Positions 1-8,443 are shown, counted from the first letter of the stretch. The stretch: DNA of 36,420 bases from JBFMEX01 sp040752215 (GCA_040752215.1 JBFMEX010000044.1:1-36420), one strand, 5' to 3'. Translations and numbers: made by a program. The notes: generated by a model from the letters alone, not told the origin.

Positions 1-899
1 TCGCCGCGGAGGCCGAGGCCAAGCGAAAGGCCGAGGAGGAGAAGCGCCTCGCCGCGGAGGCGCTCGCCAAGCGCATCGCCGACGACTCCCAGCCCGCTCG
101 CCCAACGACGACGGCGGCCGTCTCCGGCACGCTGGCGCCCGGCGCCGTCAGGCCCGGCACTCCATGCGCCGATGCGCCGTCGATCTCGACCGAGCCGTTG
201 CCGGGCGGGCGGACCCGGATCCTGGTCAGCGCTCCCTGCCGGGCCGGAGAGACCGTCACCGTCTGGTATGGTCCTTTCTCTTTCATTCGCAAGCTCGACA
301 CCTCCGGCCGCCTCGACTACCCGCTCGATCTGTTCATGGGCGAGGGCGTGATCACCCGCGTCGGCTTCGCCGGCGGCAGCGAGGAGCGCATCGTCCCGAG
401 GGCCGACGACATCGCCCAGGTGTCGAAGATCGCCGTCATATGGAAGGCACCGGTCAATCTCGACCTGCACGCGTTCGAGTACCTCGCCCGGCCCGGCGGC
501 CGCGGCCACGTGTGGGCGGGAGCCCCGTCGAGCGGCGAGAAGGCCAAGGCCGAGGCAATCGGCGGCAAGCTTGCGCGCGGCTTCCTGAGCTCGGCCGCCG
601 ACGCCACGACGCTCGGCGACAAGGTCGAGGTCTATACGCTGTGGAATGTTCCGGGCCAGGAATCCGGCGTGGTCTCGACCGTGATCGACTTCGAGACCCG
701 CGGCGAGATGCCGTCCGGCGACACCTGCGGCAACGGAAAGCTCGCTCGTGCCAACTATCGACTGCTGCTGTTCGCCAACAATCAGATTATCGGCGACGAG
801 CAGCGCGCGCTGGCGCCAGCGGCCTGCGGCGAGGCGCTGAGCCGCGAGGTGCGCTTCAATCCCGATACCAGCATGAGCCTAATCGTGCGCAGACAGTAG
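1..899 (+). CDS. C-terminal part of an unrecognised protein, 5' end outside window
   Basis: The reading frame is open from the first bases of the window (codons begin at base 3) and stops with TAG at 897-899, so the gene starts upstream. The first 25 or so visible residues are rich in Ala, Glu, Lys and Arg, as in a charged helix or coiled coil, followed by a Ser/Thr/Pro/Ala linker. The remaining 230 residues look like a folded domain with scattered cysteines (in the contexts TPCADAP, APCRAGE, GDTCGNG and PAACGEA), which may form disulfides in an exported protein. I do not recognise the family. The next gene, 59 bases downstream on the same strand, encodes an exported PBP-OmpA protein, so a cell-envelope role is possible but only inferred. 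An ATG at 345 and several other internal starts are possible, but the open frame upstream argues against them. Confidence 0.7.
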   Translation, partial: AAEAEAKRKAEEEKRLAAEALAKRIADDSQPARPTTTAAVSGTLAPGAVRPGTPCADAPSISTEPLPGGRTRILVSAPCRAGETVTVWYGPFSFIRKLDTSGRLDYPLDLFMGEGVITRVGFAGGSEERIVPRADDIAQVSKIAVIWKAPVNLDLHAFEYLARPGGRGHVWAGAPSSGEKAKAEAIGGKLARGFLSSAADATTLGDKVEVYTLWNVPGQESGVVSTVIDFETRGEMPSGDTCGNGKLARANYRLLLFANNQIIGDEQRALAPAACGEALSREVRFNPDTSMSLIVRRQ

Positions 900-958
900 G
901 TCCGGTGCGCCATTCTCGCAGTCATTCAGCCACGACAGTGGATCACGGGGGGCGAAAC

Positions 959-2578
959 ATGAAGCAGGTGCGCAATCGGCTATCGGCCGGTCTCGCGATC
1001 ATTCTCGGCGTCGCACTCGGTCTGCCCGGCACTGCTGAGTGCGCCGAGGTGAAGCTGCAGCTGAAGGGCGGCGGCTTCGAGATCACCGGCGAGCTGAAAT
1101 CCTTCGATGGCTCCCAGTACGTGATCGATTCCAAGGCCCTTGGCACCATGTCGATCGACGCCACCCGCTTCGACTGCAGCGGCGCGGGTTGCCCCAAGGC
1201 GCCGACCATCTCGCCGGCCGCCTCCATTCGCCGCGCGGCCCCGGTCGAGAATCTCGGAACGACAACCTGGATGGGTGGCAGCGGCATCGGCACCACGTTC
1301 ATGCCCGAGCTGGTCAAATCCTACGCCAAGCAGCAGGGGCTGCTGGTCGCGCAAGGCACCGGCACCGACACGCGCGATCTCGAGTTCACGCTGTCGCGCG
1401 GCTCGGGCCACGAGGTCGGCAAGCTCATCGTCAAGCGCCACGGCGTGCCGCCGGGCTACGAGGGGCTCCGCAGCGGAACCGTCGACGTCGTGTGGACCAG
1501 CGCCCGCATGACCGAACAGGAAGAGCAGAAGCTCGTCGCCGGAGGAATGAAGCCGCTGCGGGTGCCGGGCAGCGAGCATGTCTTCGCCCTCGACGCCATG
1601 GTGCTGCTGGTCGCCAAGGAGAACCCGGCGGTTTCGATTTCGGTCGACAACATCGCCAAGATCTTCTCGGGCCAGGTCACCGATTGGTCCGAGGTCGGTC
1701 TGCCGCCAGGCAAGATCAACGTCTACGCCCCCGTCGATGGCATGGGGCTCCTGATCCACTTCGAGAACACGATCCTGAAGCCGCGCGGTCTGAAGCTCAC
1801 CCCCAACGCCATCCGCACCAAGACCGCGGTCGAGTGGTCCGACCGCGTCGCCGCCGATCCCGCCGGCATCGGCATGCATTTCATCTCGTATATTCGCAAC
1901 GCCAAGGCGCTCAACGTCGAGACCTCGTGCGGCCTCATCACCCGGCCGAGCGTGTTCGCCGCCAAGACCGAGGAGTTCGCGCTCGCTCGCCGCCTGTACC
2001 TCTACAGCAACGGCCAGCCGAAAACTCCGCTCGCCCGCGAGCTCCTGGCCCACGCGCTCTCGCCCGCCGTGCAGGAGGCTCTTCGGGCGGCGGAGTTCGT
2101 CGATCAGGAGCCAGAGCTGCTGCCGTTCCGCGACCAGGGCGCCCGCATCGCCTATGCGCTCAACGCGAGCAGCGAGGATTTCGACATGAACCTGATGCGG
2201 CAGCTGATCTCGGAGGTCACACCCGCGTCGCGGTTCTCCAGCACGCTGCGCTTCGAGGTCAACTCCTCGGCGCTCGACATCAAGGCCAACCAGGACGTCG
2301 ACCGTCTGGCCAAGCTGCTGCAGCTGCCCGAGTTCGCGAGCAAGCCGGTCTTGCTGCTCGGCTTCGCCGACGCGGTCGGATCGTTCGACGCCAACCTGAA
2401 GCTGTCGCAGAAGCGGGCACAGGCCGTCCAGAAGGCGCTGCTCACCGCCGCGCAGGGCCGCATCCCACCCACCCGGTTGCTGGTCAAGGGCTACGGCGAG
2501 CTGGCGCCGGTCGCCTGCAACGACTCGATCGAATCCCGCACTCTGAACCGCCGCGTGGAGATCTGGGTGAGGAACTGA
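959..2578 (+). CDS. Periplasmic phosphate-binding-like protein with C-terminal OmpA domain
   Basis: The product has 539 residues. It begins with a signal peptide (MKQVRNRLSAG followed by a hydrophobic stretch, likely cut near residue 29). A small domain at about 30-80 precedes a PstS-like periplasmic binding fold at about 95-410, seen in the WMGGSGIGTTFMPEL start and the FSGQVTDWSEVG motif typical of phosphate-binding-like proteins. Residues about 430-539 form an OmpA/MotB peptidoglycan-binding domain: GFADAVGS, a KLSQKRAQAV segment, GYGELAPV and a terminal NRRVEIWV that keeps the Asp and Arg used to bind diaminopimelate. The ATG at 959 follows a GGGGGG tract. No ABC permease or ATPase is adjacent, so this is more likely a cell-wall-anchored sensor or scavenger than a transporter subunit. 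That role is inferred; the domain calls are from motif recognition. Confidence 0.85.
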   Translation: MKQVRNRLSAGLAIILGVALGLPGTAECAEVKLQLKGGGFEITGELKSFDGSQYVIDSKALGTMSIDATRFDCSGAGCPKAPTISPAASIRRAAPVENLGTTTWMGGSGIGTTFMPELVKSYAKQQGLLVAQGTGTDTRDLEFTLSRGSGHEVGKLIVKRHGVPPGYEGLRSGTVDVVWTSARMTEQEEQKLVAGGMKPLRVPGSEHVFALDAMVLLVAKENPAVSISVDNIAKIFSGQVTDWSEVGLPPGKINVYAPVDGMGLLIHFENTILKPRGLKLTPNAIRTKTAVEWSDRVAADPAGIGMHFISYIRNAKALNVETSCGLITRPSVFAAKTEEFALARRLYLYSNGQPKTPLARELLAHALSPAVQEALRAAEFVDQEPELLPFRDQGARIAYALNASSEDFDMNLMRQLISEVTPASRFSSTLRFEVNSSALDIKANQDVDRLAKLLQLPEFASKPVLLLGFADAVGSFDANLKLSQKRAQAVQKALLTAAQGRIPPTRLLVKGYGELAPVACNDSIESRTLNRRVEIWVRN

Positions 2579-2742
2579 CGAGGAGGTTGTCCGCGGCGCC
2601 CGGGGCAGGCGCTCGATCCTGGGTGCTCGATGCGGCGAAACGACCACACGTCGGCAGTGACGCGCACCCGCTCCGTCTCGCGTCACATTGTCGGCCCACT
2701 TGGAACATAGCCGGACGCTCGGCAGCGTATGTGGAGGTTGAA

Positions 2743-3732
2743 TTGTTCCGCCGCTCTTTGTCCCGATACCTCCTCGCCGCGATGTCCCTGCTTCTGTGCG
2801 CGACCGCCACGGCACCCCGCGCCGCGGATTGGCAGCCGACCAAACCGGTCCAGTTCATCATCATGGCCGGCAAGGGCGGCGGTGCCGACCAGGCCGTCCG
2901 CTTCCTGATCGATGTGATCGCCAAGCAGGGCCTGGCGCAGGTACCCTTCGAAGCCGTCAACATCGCCGGCCGCTCCGGCGGTGATGCCATGCTCGAGCTG
3001 CAGAAGCGGGCCGGCGACGACCACTCGATCCTGTTCACGCTGAACAGCTTCTATACGACCCCGCTCGACCAGCCCGACCTCAAGATCGACGTCAGCAAGT
3101 TCACCCCGATCGCCCGCCTCGCCGAGGACGTGTTCCTGTTGTGGGTCAACGCCGATCGCAAGGACATCAATACGATCGAGGAGTTCGTCGCCGCCGCCAA
3201 GGCCAAGGGCAAGGAATGGGTGATGGCAGGCACCGGCAAGGGCGCCGAGGACGAACTGCTGACCGAGATGCTGAATGCGACCTACGACCTCCAGATGTCG
3301 TACAAGTCCTTCGGCGGCGGCGGCGAGGTGGCCAAGGAACTGGCCGAGAAGCGCGCCGACTCGACCGTGAACAATCCCTCGGAACAGAACAATTTCTACC
3401 CCAAGGGCCTGACCAAGCCGATCGTCGCCATCACCCCGCAGCGGCTGAAGCAGTACCTGAAGACGCCGACCCTGCGCGAGACAGGCATGGACTTCCACTA
3501 CTTCATGCAGCGTTCCGTCGTCGGCACGCCCGGCATGAGCGCGCCCGCGCGCGCCTACTACGTCGCGCTGTTCGACAAGCTGTTCAAAAGCACCGACTGG
3601 CAGGAGTATCGGGCCAAGAACAGCCTCGGCGGCGACCTTCTGACCGGACCGCAGCTGATGAGCTACTGGCTCGCCGAGCGCGAGAAGCACGCACGCTGGA
3701 AGATGGCTATCGGCCTGATGCGGCCGAAATAG
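2743..3732 (+). CDS. TctC/Bug-family periplasmic substrate-binding protein
   Basis: The 329-residue product resembles the tripartite tricarboxylate transporter receptor (TctC/Bug) family, which binds organic acids in the periplasm. Supporting features are the N-terminal signal peptide (MFRRSLSRYLLAAM, cut near APRAADW), the early GKGGGADQAVRF segment that matches the family's ligand-loop position, and a normal family length of about 320. The start is taken as TTG at 2743 because GGAGG lies at 2733-2737 with a 5-base spacer; the in-frame ATG at 2782 would remove the basic part of the signal peptide. No TctA or TctB membrane gene follows, as the next gene is convergent, so it is an orphan receptor, common in this family. 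The ligand cannot be read from sequence. Confidence 0.8.
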   Translation: MFRRSLSRYLLAAMSLLLCATATAPRAADWQPTKPVQFIIMAGKGGGADQAVRFLIDVIAKQGLAQVPFEAVNIAGRSGGDAMLELQKRAGDDHSILFTLNSFYTTPLDQPDLKIDVSKFTPIARLAEDVFLLWVNADRKDINTIEEFVAAAKAKGKEWVMAGTGKGAEDELLTEMLNATYDLQMSYKSFGGGGEVAKELAEKRADSTVNNPSEQNNFYPKGLTKPIVAITPQRLKQYLKTPTLRETGMDFHYFMQRSVVGTPGMSAPARAYYVALFDKLFKSTDWQEYRAKNSLGGDLLTGPQLMSYWLAEREKHARWKMAIGLMRPK

Positions 3733-3852
3733 CAGAGGTCAAGCCGGTGCGCGAAAGCTTCGACCTGTTGCCCGCGTTGGCCAGCGCGCCGGCATTTGTT
3801 CCTCTTCGCGCGCGGCCCGCGGCGAAACGAATCCGACGCCCGCTCCGGGATG

Positions 3853-5553
3853 TCACGCGACCGCGAGCGGCGCCGGGCTTTCCGGGCTCCTTGGCTCAGT
3901 GCATTCGAGCGGCGCATCGTCGAAGCCAAGACCGAGATCCTGCCCCATGTGGATCATGGCTCGCTCGGCGAGCGCGGTGATCGTCAGCAGTGGATTGACG
4001 CCGAGCGAGCGCGGCATCACCGAACCGTCCATCACGTAGAGCCCGGCGTGCACGTCGGCCGAGCCGCGCCCCGGCCGCGCGTCGAGCACGCGCCCCTTGT
4101 GATCGACGACCCCGTCGCTGCGATCGCGGCCCATGCCGCAGCCGCCGAGCGGATGCGCCGTCGCCGGCTGGTGCCCCATCACCGTGCCGGCGAGCGGGTT
4201 CTTGACGTAATCGCCGCCAGCCGCTTTCACGAGCGCGTCGAGCATCGCGTCGAGCCGCGCGTAGACCGGCTCATCCTTGGCGCCGGGCCAGGCAAGCACG
4301 AGCCGGTCATCCTCGAGTCGGAAGTATCCCGAGGCACTGTCGTGAGAGACGGCAAAGAACGTCTGCAGGCGCGCGAACGGCCCCTTGTAGACGCCGGCGA
4401 CCAGGCTCTGTAGCGCGCCGAGCAGGCGGCCGTTCGGCACGAACAGCACCGGCAGCACCGGCGCGATCGCCGACGGCAGCACGCCCTCCTGAACGCACAT
4501 CTGCCGTGCGAGATCGAGCTCGTCACGGATCTCGATCTGGCCCGACACCGCGGCGCCGATCTCCAGCCCCTCGATCCGCGCCGGATGACCGACGCCGACC
4601 GCGTTGACCGGCTCCCTGGCGCCATAGCCGAACGCGATGATGTCACCGTTGGCCGAGAACCGCTGGCCGAGGGCGTCGGACAGCGCGAGGCCCTTCTCGC
4701 GCGAGCGCAGCAGGATTTCCGTCGACCCGAGCGTGCCGGCTGCCAGCACGACCATCGCCGCCGTGAGCTCGATCGCGCGCCATGCCTCGCCCTTGGCGCC
4801 GCCGAGACGATCCGCGTGAACCCGCCAGCCGCCGCCCGGCTCCGGTGCGATGTAGCGCACCTTGATCTCGGTGAACATTTCCGCCCCATGCGCTGCGGCA
4901 TCCGGAAGGTAGGTCAGCGCCACCGTATTCTTGGCACCGACGTTGCAGCCGCCGCAGCAGTCGCCGCAGCGCGTGCAGGCGGGTTGGCGGATGCCAGCGG
5001 CGTTGACCCGCTCCTCGAACGACACGACAACCCTCGACGCCACCATGTCTTGGCCGAGCGCGCGTCCCGCCGCTTCGAGCGCCCGGAACTTCGTCAGCTC
5101 CCCCGCGCGTGGATCGCTCGCCGGCGCCAGCCAGCGCTCGGCGCGCGCGTAGCCGGCGTCCAGCAGGCCGTCCTGCGCGATCTGCCCCGGCCACACGGGA
5201 TCTGCGAAGACGCGCGCATCGGGCCGCAGCGCGACGCCGGCATTGACCAGCGAGCCGCCGCCGAGGCCGCAACCGACCAGCACGTGCATGTCCTCGCCGA
5301 GCCTGACGTCGAACAGCGCCGTATCGGGACCGGTCGCGACCCGCTTGCCGCGCACCTGCAGGTCGTTCTTGAGATCGGGGAAGCGGGCAGGAAACCCGCC
5401 CGTCACCACCTCGCGGCCGCGCTCCAGCACACACACCCGCTTGCCCGCGCGCGCCAGTCGCGAGGCCGCGACCCCGCCGCCGTAGCCCGATCCGACCACG
5501 ATCACGTCGTAGTGGCTGCGCAGGCGGTCGAGCGGCGTTGCCAGTGTGCCCAT
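3853..5553 (-). CDS. GMC family FAD-dependent oxidoreductase (cholesterol-oxidase-like)
   Basis: The 566-residue protein has an N-terminal dinucleotide-binding motif (VIVVGSGYGGGVAASRLA, residues about 17-34) and the C-terminal GMC signature HPLGGCGMG followed by NPLLTITALAERA. Members oxidise alcohols, sterols or sugars with FAD; the substrate here is unknown. A cysteine-rich segment at residues 193-203 (CTRCGDCCGGC, followed by NVGAKNT) is found in the cholesterol-oxidase-like branch and could bind a metal or Fe-S cluster, which is unproven. No signal peptide is visible, so a cytoplasmic location is likely. ATG at 5553 is chosen; an in-frame TTG at 5565 lies within the purine-rich GGGGGAG that probably serves as ribosome binding site. 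The gene is convergent with the TctC-like gene. Confidence 0.85.
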   Translation of the reverse strand: MGTLATPLDRLRSHYDVIVVGSGYGGGVAASRLARAGKRVCVLERGREVVTGGFPARFPDLKNDLQVRGKRVATGPDTALFDVRLGEDMHVLVGCGLGGGSLVNAGVALRPDARVFADPVWPGQIAQDGLLDAGYARAERWLAPASDPRAGELTKFRALEAAGRALGQDMVASRVVVSFEERVNAAGIRQPACTRCGDCCGGCNVGAKNTVALTYLPDAAAHGAEMFTEIKVRYIAPEPGGGWRVHADRLGGAKGEAWRAIELTAAMVVLAAGTLGSTEILLRSREKGLALSDALGQRFSANGDIIAFGYGAREPVNAVGVGHPARIEGLEIGAAVSGQIEIRDELDLARQMCVQEGVLPSAIAPVLPVLFVPNGRLLGALQSLVAGVYKGPFARLQTFFAVSHDSASGYFRLEDDRLVLAWPGAKDEPVYARLDAMLDALVKAAGGDYVKNPLAGTVMGHQPATAHPLGGCGMGRDRSDGVVDHKGRVLDARPGRGSADVHAGLYVMDGSVMPRSLGVNPLLTITALAERAMIHMGQDLGLGFDDAPLECTEPRSPESPAPLAVA

Positions 5554-5852
5554 GATCTCCCCCAAGGCTGCTCGCTAGCTGGCTAGCCGACACCGGGGGC
5601 AGTGCGCAAGGCACCGGATAGGTTATGGCCAACGCGGCGCTGGACGAGAGCAAGACCGTCGGCTGAATTTCGCCCGAATTCTCGCCTCTAACGCCGCTCC
5701 CTTTGGGACACCACGTGTCCGGGCTCGCCGAGACCCGGCTGGCGCGCACCGCCTTGCGGAGGGCGTGTTCCGTGTCCTTTCGGGTCCGAGGCTGCCGCAG
5801 TCGGGCGGGCCGGCGACGGCCGGTCAGGGGTTCGAGGCCCTTCAGCTTCTCC

Positions 5853-5925
5853 AAACGGCTAGCTCAGTGGGTAGAGCGCAAGGCTTGTCACCTTGATGTC
5901 GTGGGTTCGATTCCCATGCCAAATC
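5853..5925 (+). tRNA. tRNA-like sequence with broken acceptor stem; possible tRNA pseudogene
   Basis: A cloverleaf can be drawn. The D arm is GCTC/GAGC (5862-5865 with 5874-5877). The anticodon stem CAAGG/CCTTG (5879-5883 with 5891-5895) is perfect around the 7-base loop CTTGTCA. A five-base variable loop and a T arm GTGGG/CCCAT around TTCGATT (5901-5917) follow. The acceptor stem fails: AAACGGC (5853-5859) pairs with GCCAAAT (5918-5924) at only four of seven positions. By structure the anticodon would be UGU (Thr) with an unusual C at position 37, whereas the loop text resembles the GUC-A of tRNA-Asp shifted by one base. No CCA is encoded at the end. It is either a degenerate tRNA gene, a fragment, or an atypical tRNA. 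Confidence 0.5.
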
Positions 5926-5990
5926 GCCTGAACCGCGATTCGCACGTCTCACGGGGCCCGGGCGCGCCACCAGCCCGAGCGGCCAATCCC

Positions 5991-6154
5991 GAGGCTCCGG
6001 CCGGAGGTGCGGTTGCGACGGCGAGCGGCGATGCGCCTTGTGCCGCGGCGGATACCGCCCAGTGCGCGAGGCCGGAGCCTCTGGCCCCGGCATCCCGGCT
6101 CCTCGAAGCGGGGATGTCCTGAGCCCGGGTGCAGAAGGCCGAGCACCTGGGCTC
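5991..6154. other. Run of three strong hairpins, candidate structured RNA or leader
   Basis: Three hairpins follow one another. The first has a perfect 12-base closing stem (5991-6002 with 6070-6081) around 67 bases that themselves can pair (GCGGT/ACCGC and GCGGC/GCCGC). The second pairs CATCCC with GGGATG (6091-6096 with 6111-6116) and continues inward after one mismatch. The third has 12 pairs including one G-U (6121-6132 with 6143-6154) and a 10-base loop. No T tract follows the last stem, so it is not a standard terminator. The element lies between a tRNA-like sequence and the SPFH gene. High GC content makes chance pairing easier, so the call is tentative. Confidence 0.35.
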
Positions 6155-6251
6155 AAGCTGCGGCCCGTGGCATCGTCGTGGCGGAGCGCCCGGTGCTCCT
6201 GGCCGGCCACCGGATGTCGTTTGATGCACGCAGGACTATTTGGAGCGCGTC

Positions 6252-7409
6252 ATGATGAGGAACGCTTTGTGGACCACCGTCGTCGTCAAGGAAGACGAGC
6301 GCGCATTCCTGCTGCGTGACGGCAAGCTCGTGCGCCTGCTCGGCCCGGGCCGCTTCAGCGAGCTCGACCCCTTCGGCCGCCTCGAGGCCCAGATCGTGCG
6401 CATCGTGCGCGCCGAAATCGCGCCCGAGACGGCATTGCTCTACGAGAAGACCGAGCCCAGGCTCGCGGACGAGAATTTCGAGATCGTGCAGACCGGCCCC
6501 AACGAGGTCGCCATCGTTTCGTTCGACGGCGAGCCGCGGCATCTCGTCGTACCGAATACCACACGCGCCTTCTGGAAGACGCTGACCCAGGTCGACGTCG
6601 AGCGCATCGATGCGGCGAGCGCGATCAGGGTCGAGAAGCGCCATCTCGACAAGATCAATGCGGCCCAGGTGCCGGCGGTCGTCAGCGCCGTCGTCGAGGC
6701 GCACGAGGCCGGCCTGCTGATCGTCGACGGCAAGCTCGAGGAGCGGCTGCCGCCCGGCCGGCATGCGTTCTGGGCGGTCGGCCGCGTCGTCAGGATCGCC
6801 AAGGTCGACCTCAGGCCGCAGCCGATCGAGGTGACCGCGCAGGAGATCCTGACCAAGGACCGCGTCGGCATCCGCGTCACGCTGACCGCGTTCTACAAAA
6901 TCGTCGACCCGGAGAAGGCGGTGCTGTCCTCGCCCGACATCGGCGGCACGCTCTACCGCCACGTCCAGTTCGCGATCCGCGAGGCGGTGGCGACCCGCAC
7001 GCTCGACGACATCCTCGCCGCCCGCGATACCATCGATCGCGAGGTGCGCGCGTTCGTCGCCACCCGCGCCGTCGACCTCGGCGCCGAGATCGGCGAGATC
7101 GGCGTCAAGGACGTGATCCTGCCGGGCGACGTGCGCGACCTCCTGAACAAGGTTGTCGAGGCCGAGCGGATCGCCAAAGCGAATCTGATCCGCCGCCAGG
7201 AGGAGACAGCGGCGACGCGCTCGCTGCTCAACACCGCGCGGTTGATGGACGACAACCCGCTGCTGCTGCGCCTCAAAGAGCTCGAGGCCTTGGAGAAGCT
7301 GGTCGAGAAGGTCGGCCGCATCGACCTGCACACCGGCGCCGGTGCCGGCGGCTTCGACGCGCTCCTGCAGGGCCTCTACAAGCTCGGCCGCGACAAGGAG
7401 GAGAAGTGA
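6252..7409 (+). CDS. SPFH/Band 7 domain protein (slipin-like)
   Basis: The 385-residue product resembles slipins of the SPFH (stomatin, prohibitin, flotillin, HflK/C) superfamily, which oligomerise on membranes as scaffolds. The core is visible from about residue 160: KVDLRPQPIEVTAQEILTKD, GIRVTLTAFYKIVDPEKA, then YRHVQFAIREAVATRTLDDI and IGVKDVILPGDVRDLLNK, the classical order in slipins. A charged helical segment (EAERIAKANLIRRQEETAAT) follows, as expected for oligomerisation. The N-terminal 150 residues (VVVKEDERAFLLRDGKLVRLLGPGRF) look like a duplicated beta domain, and no long hydrophobic N-terminal anchor is evident. ATG at 6252 has GGAG at 6242-6245; ATG at 6255 and TTG at 6240 are alternatives. 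The gene stands alone and is convergent with the patatin gene. Confidence 0.8.
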   Translation: MMRNALWTTVVVKEDERAFLLRDGKLVRLLGPGRFSELDPFGRLEAQIVRIVRAEIAPETALLYEKTEPRLADENFEIVQTGPNEVAIVSFDGEPRHLVVPNTTRAFWKTLTQVDVERIDAASAIRVEKRHLDKINAAQVPAVVSAVVEAHEAGLLIVDGKLEERLPPGRHAFWAVGRVVRIAKVDLRPQPIEVTAQEILTKDRVGIRVTLTAFYKIVDPEKAVLSSPDIGGTLYRHVQFAIREAVATRTLDDILAARDTIDREVRAFVATRAVDLGAEIGEIGVKDVILPGDVRDLLNKVVEAERIAKANLIRRQEETAATRSLLNTARLMDDNPLLLRLKELEALEKLVEKVGRIDLHTGAGAGGFDALLQGLYKLGRDKEEK

Positions 7410-7537
7410 GGAGTGACAACAACGGGCAAGAATCTCGATCTGCGCCGCCGCCGGCCGCGCGTGGCGGCCAGCTCTCGGAACGCGAGCCGGCACGCGCAAA
7501 GAAATGAGCCACTGGCGTGGCGGCAAGCGGCCGTCGC

Positions 7538-8443
7538 TCACGCCGCGTGGCTGTGTGCCTCGAGGCCGCCCGGGATCTCGCGCCGCTCGAGCCCGCCCGA
7601 TTCGAGCCACGCCGCGGTGCTGGCCTCGGCGCGCGCGATCAGCGCATCCGTGCGCGAGAAATCGTACGGCGAGCCATCGAGCGGGCACAGCGGCGGCACG
7701 ATCGCGTAGTCGATGCCGGCGTCCAGCGCCTCCAACTCGCCGACCAGCTGGCGCGCGATCAGCAGCGTCAGTGCGTGCAGGGCGCTTGCGATCGCGCCGC
7801 GCGGCGGGCCGGAGAGAGCGCAGGCGAACCCGGTCGGCAGCACGACCAGACGCCGCGCACCCTTGGCGACAGCAATCCTGACCGGCGTGTTGGAGGTCAA
7901 TGCACCGTCAGCGAGGTAATGGCCTGCCAGAGCGACCGGCGGAAACGCGGCGGGTATCGCACACGAGGCGACGATCGCCTCCGCCGCCGGCCCCTCGCTC
8001 AGCACCACCGCCGCGCCGGACAGGATGTCGGTCGCGACGATGTGCACCGGCAACGCCGCCCCCTCGAGCCGCTCGAACGGCAGGTTGGATTCGACGAGGC
8101 GCATCAGGCGCGCATTGCTGACCAGGTGATCGCGCCGCCACAGGAAGCCGGCCAGACCCCGCCAGCCGAGCGGAAACACGTCGTCGCGGCGGATCGAGCG
8201 CCACAGGCGCTCCAGCTCGGCGATGCCGTCCGCCGTCGGCCGGCCTGCATAGTAGGCGGCGTTGATGGCGCCCACGCTCGAGCCGACGACCATGTCGGCC
8301 GCGACGCCCGCCGCCGCGAGCACCTTCAGCATGCCGACCTGGATCGCGCCGAAGCTGCCGCCCCCGGCGAGCACGAATGCGGTTGTTGGCTGGCCGGTGC
8401 GGGCATTCATGGGGGCGCCATCGTTTGTCGCGGTCGCCAACAT
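7538..8443 (-). CDS. Patatin-like phospholipase family protein
   Basis: The 301-residue protein carries the patatin Ser-Asp dyad. LAGGGSFGA (about 25-33) forms the oxyanion hole, GSSVG (54-58) holds the nucleophile Ser56, and the LADGAL segment contains the partner Asp179. These enzymes hydrolyse acyl esters of phospholipids or related lipids. No signal peptide or membrane segment is seen, so a cytoplasmic or membrane-peripheral enzyme of the short bacterial RssA-like type is likely. The start is uncertain: ATG at 8443, ATG at 8410 and TTG at 8470 all lack a strong ribosome binding site, and the family core begins only about ten residues after the 8410 start. The substrate is unknown. Confidence 0.83.
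   Translation of the reverse strand: MLATATNDGAPMNARTGQPTTAFVLAGGGSFGAIQVGMLKVLAAAGVAADMVVGSSVGAINAAYYAGRPTADGIAELERLWRSIRRDDVFPLGWRGLAGFLWRRDHLVSNARLMRLVESNLPFERLEGAALPVHIVATDILSGAAVVLSEGPAAEAIVASCAIPAAFPPVALAGHYLADGALTSNTPVRIAVAKGARRLVVLPTGFACALSGPPRGAIASALHALTLLIARQLVGELEALDAGIDYAIVPPLCPLDGSPYDFSRTDALIARAEASTAAWLESGGLERREIPGGLEAHSHAA

Larger units (their letters stand above)
5554..6251. other. 698-base non-coding stretch with tRNA-like sequence and hairpins
   Basis: No convincing protein gene lies here. Open frames exist on both strands but run across the tRNA-like element and have no family resemblance. The stretch holds a tRNA-like sequence (5853-5925), three successive hairpins (5991-6154) and the leader of the downstream SPFH gene. 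The part from 5554 to about 5850 must contain the start signals for the GMC gene but shows no clear promoter that I can support. Confidence 0.6.

Noticed and set aside
980..2815. 611-residue open frame antisense to the PBP-OmpA gene
   Set aside because: Its translation is arginine/aspartate-rich with no family match, and the plus-strand frame has clear domains and a signal peptide. It is a GC-driven shadow.
5703..6122. 139-residue plus-strand frame across the tRNA-like sequence
   Set aside because: It reads straight through the tRNA-like arms and gives the kind of spurious peptide known from tRNA translations; no ribosome binding site or family match.
5853..6154. Permuted two-piece tmRNA, SRP RNA or RNase P RNA
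   Set aside because: The tRNA-like part has a normal D arm and anticodon arm, and none of the conserved core motifs of these RNAs could be found downstream.
5842..6229. Minus-strand frames giving GIEPTTSR-type peptides
   Set aside because: This peptide text is a familiar artefact of translating tRNA genes antisense, not a protein.
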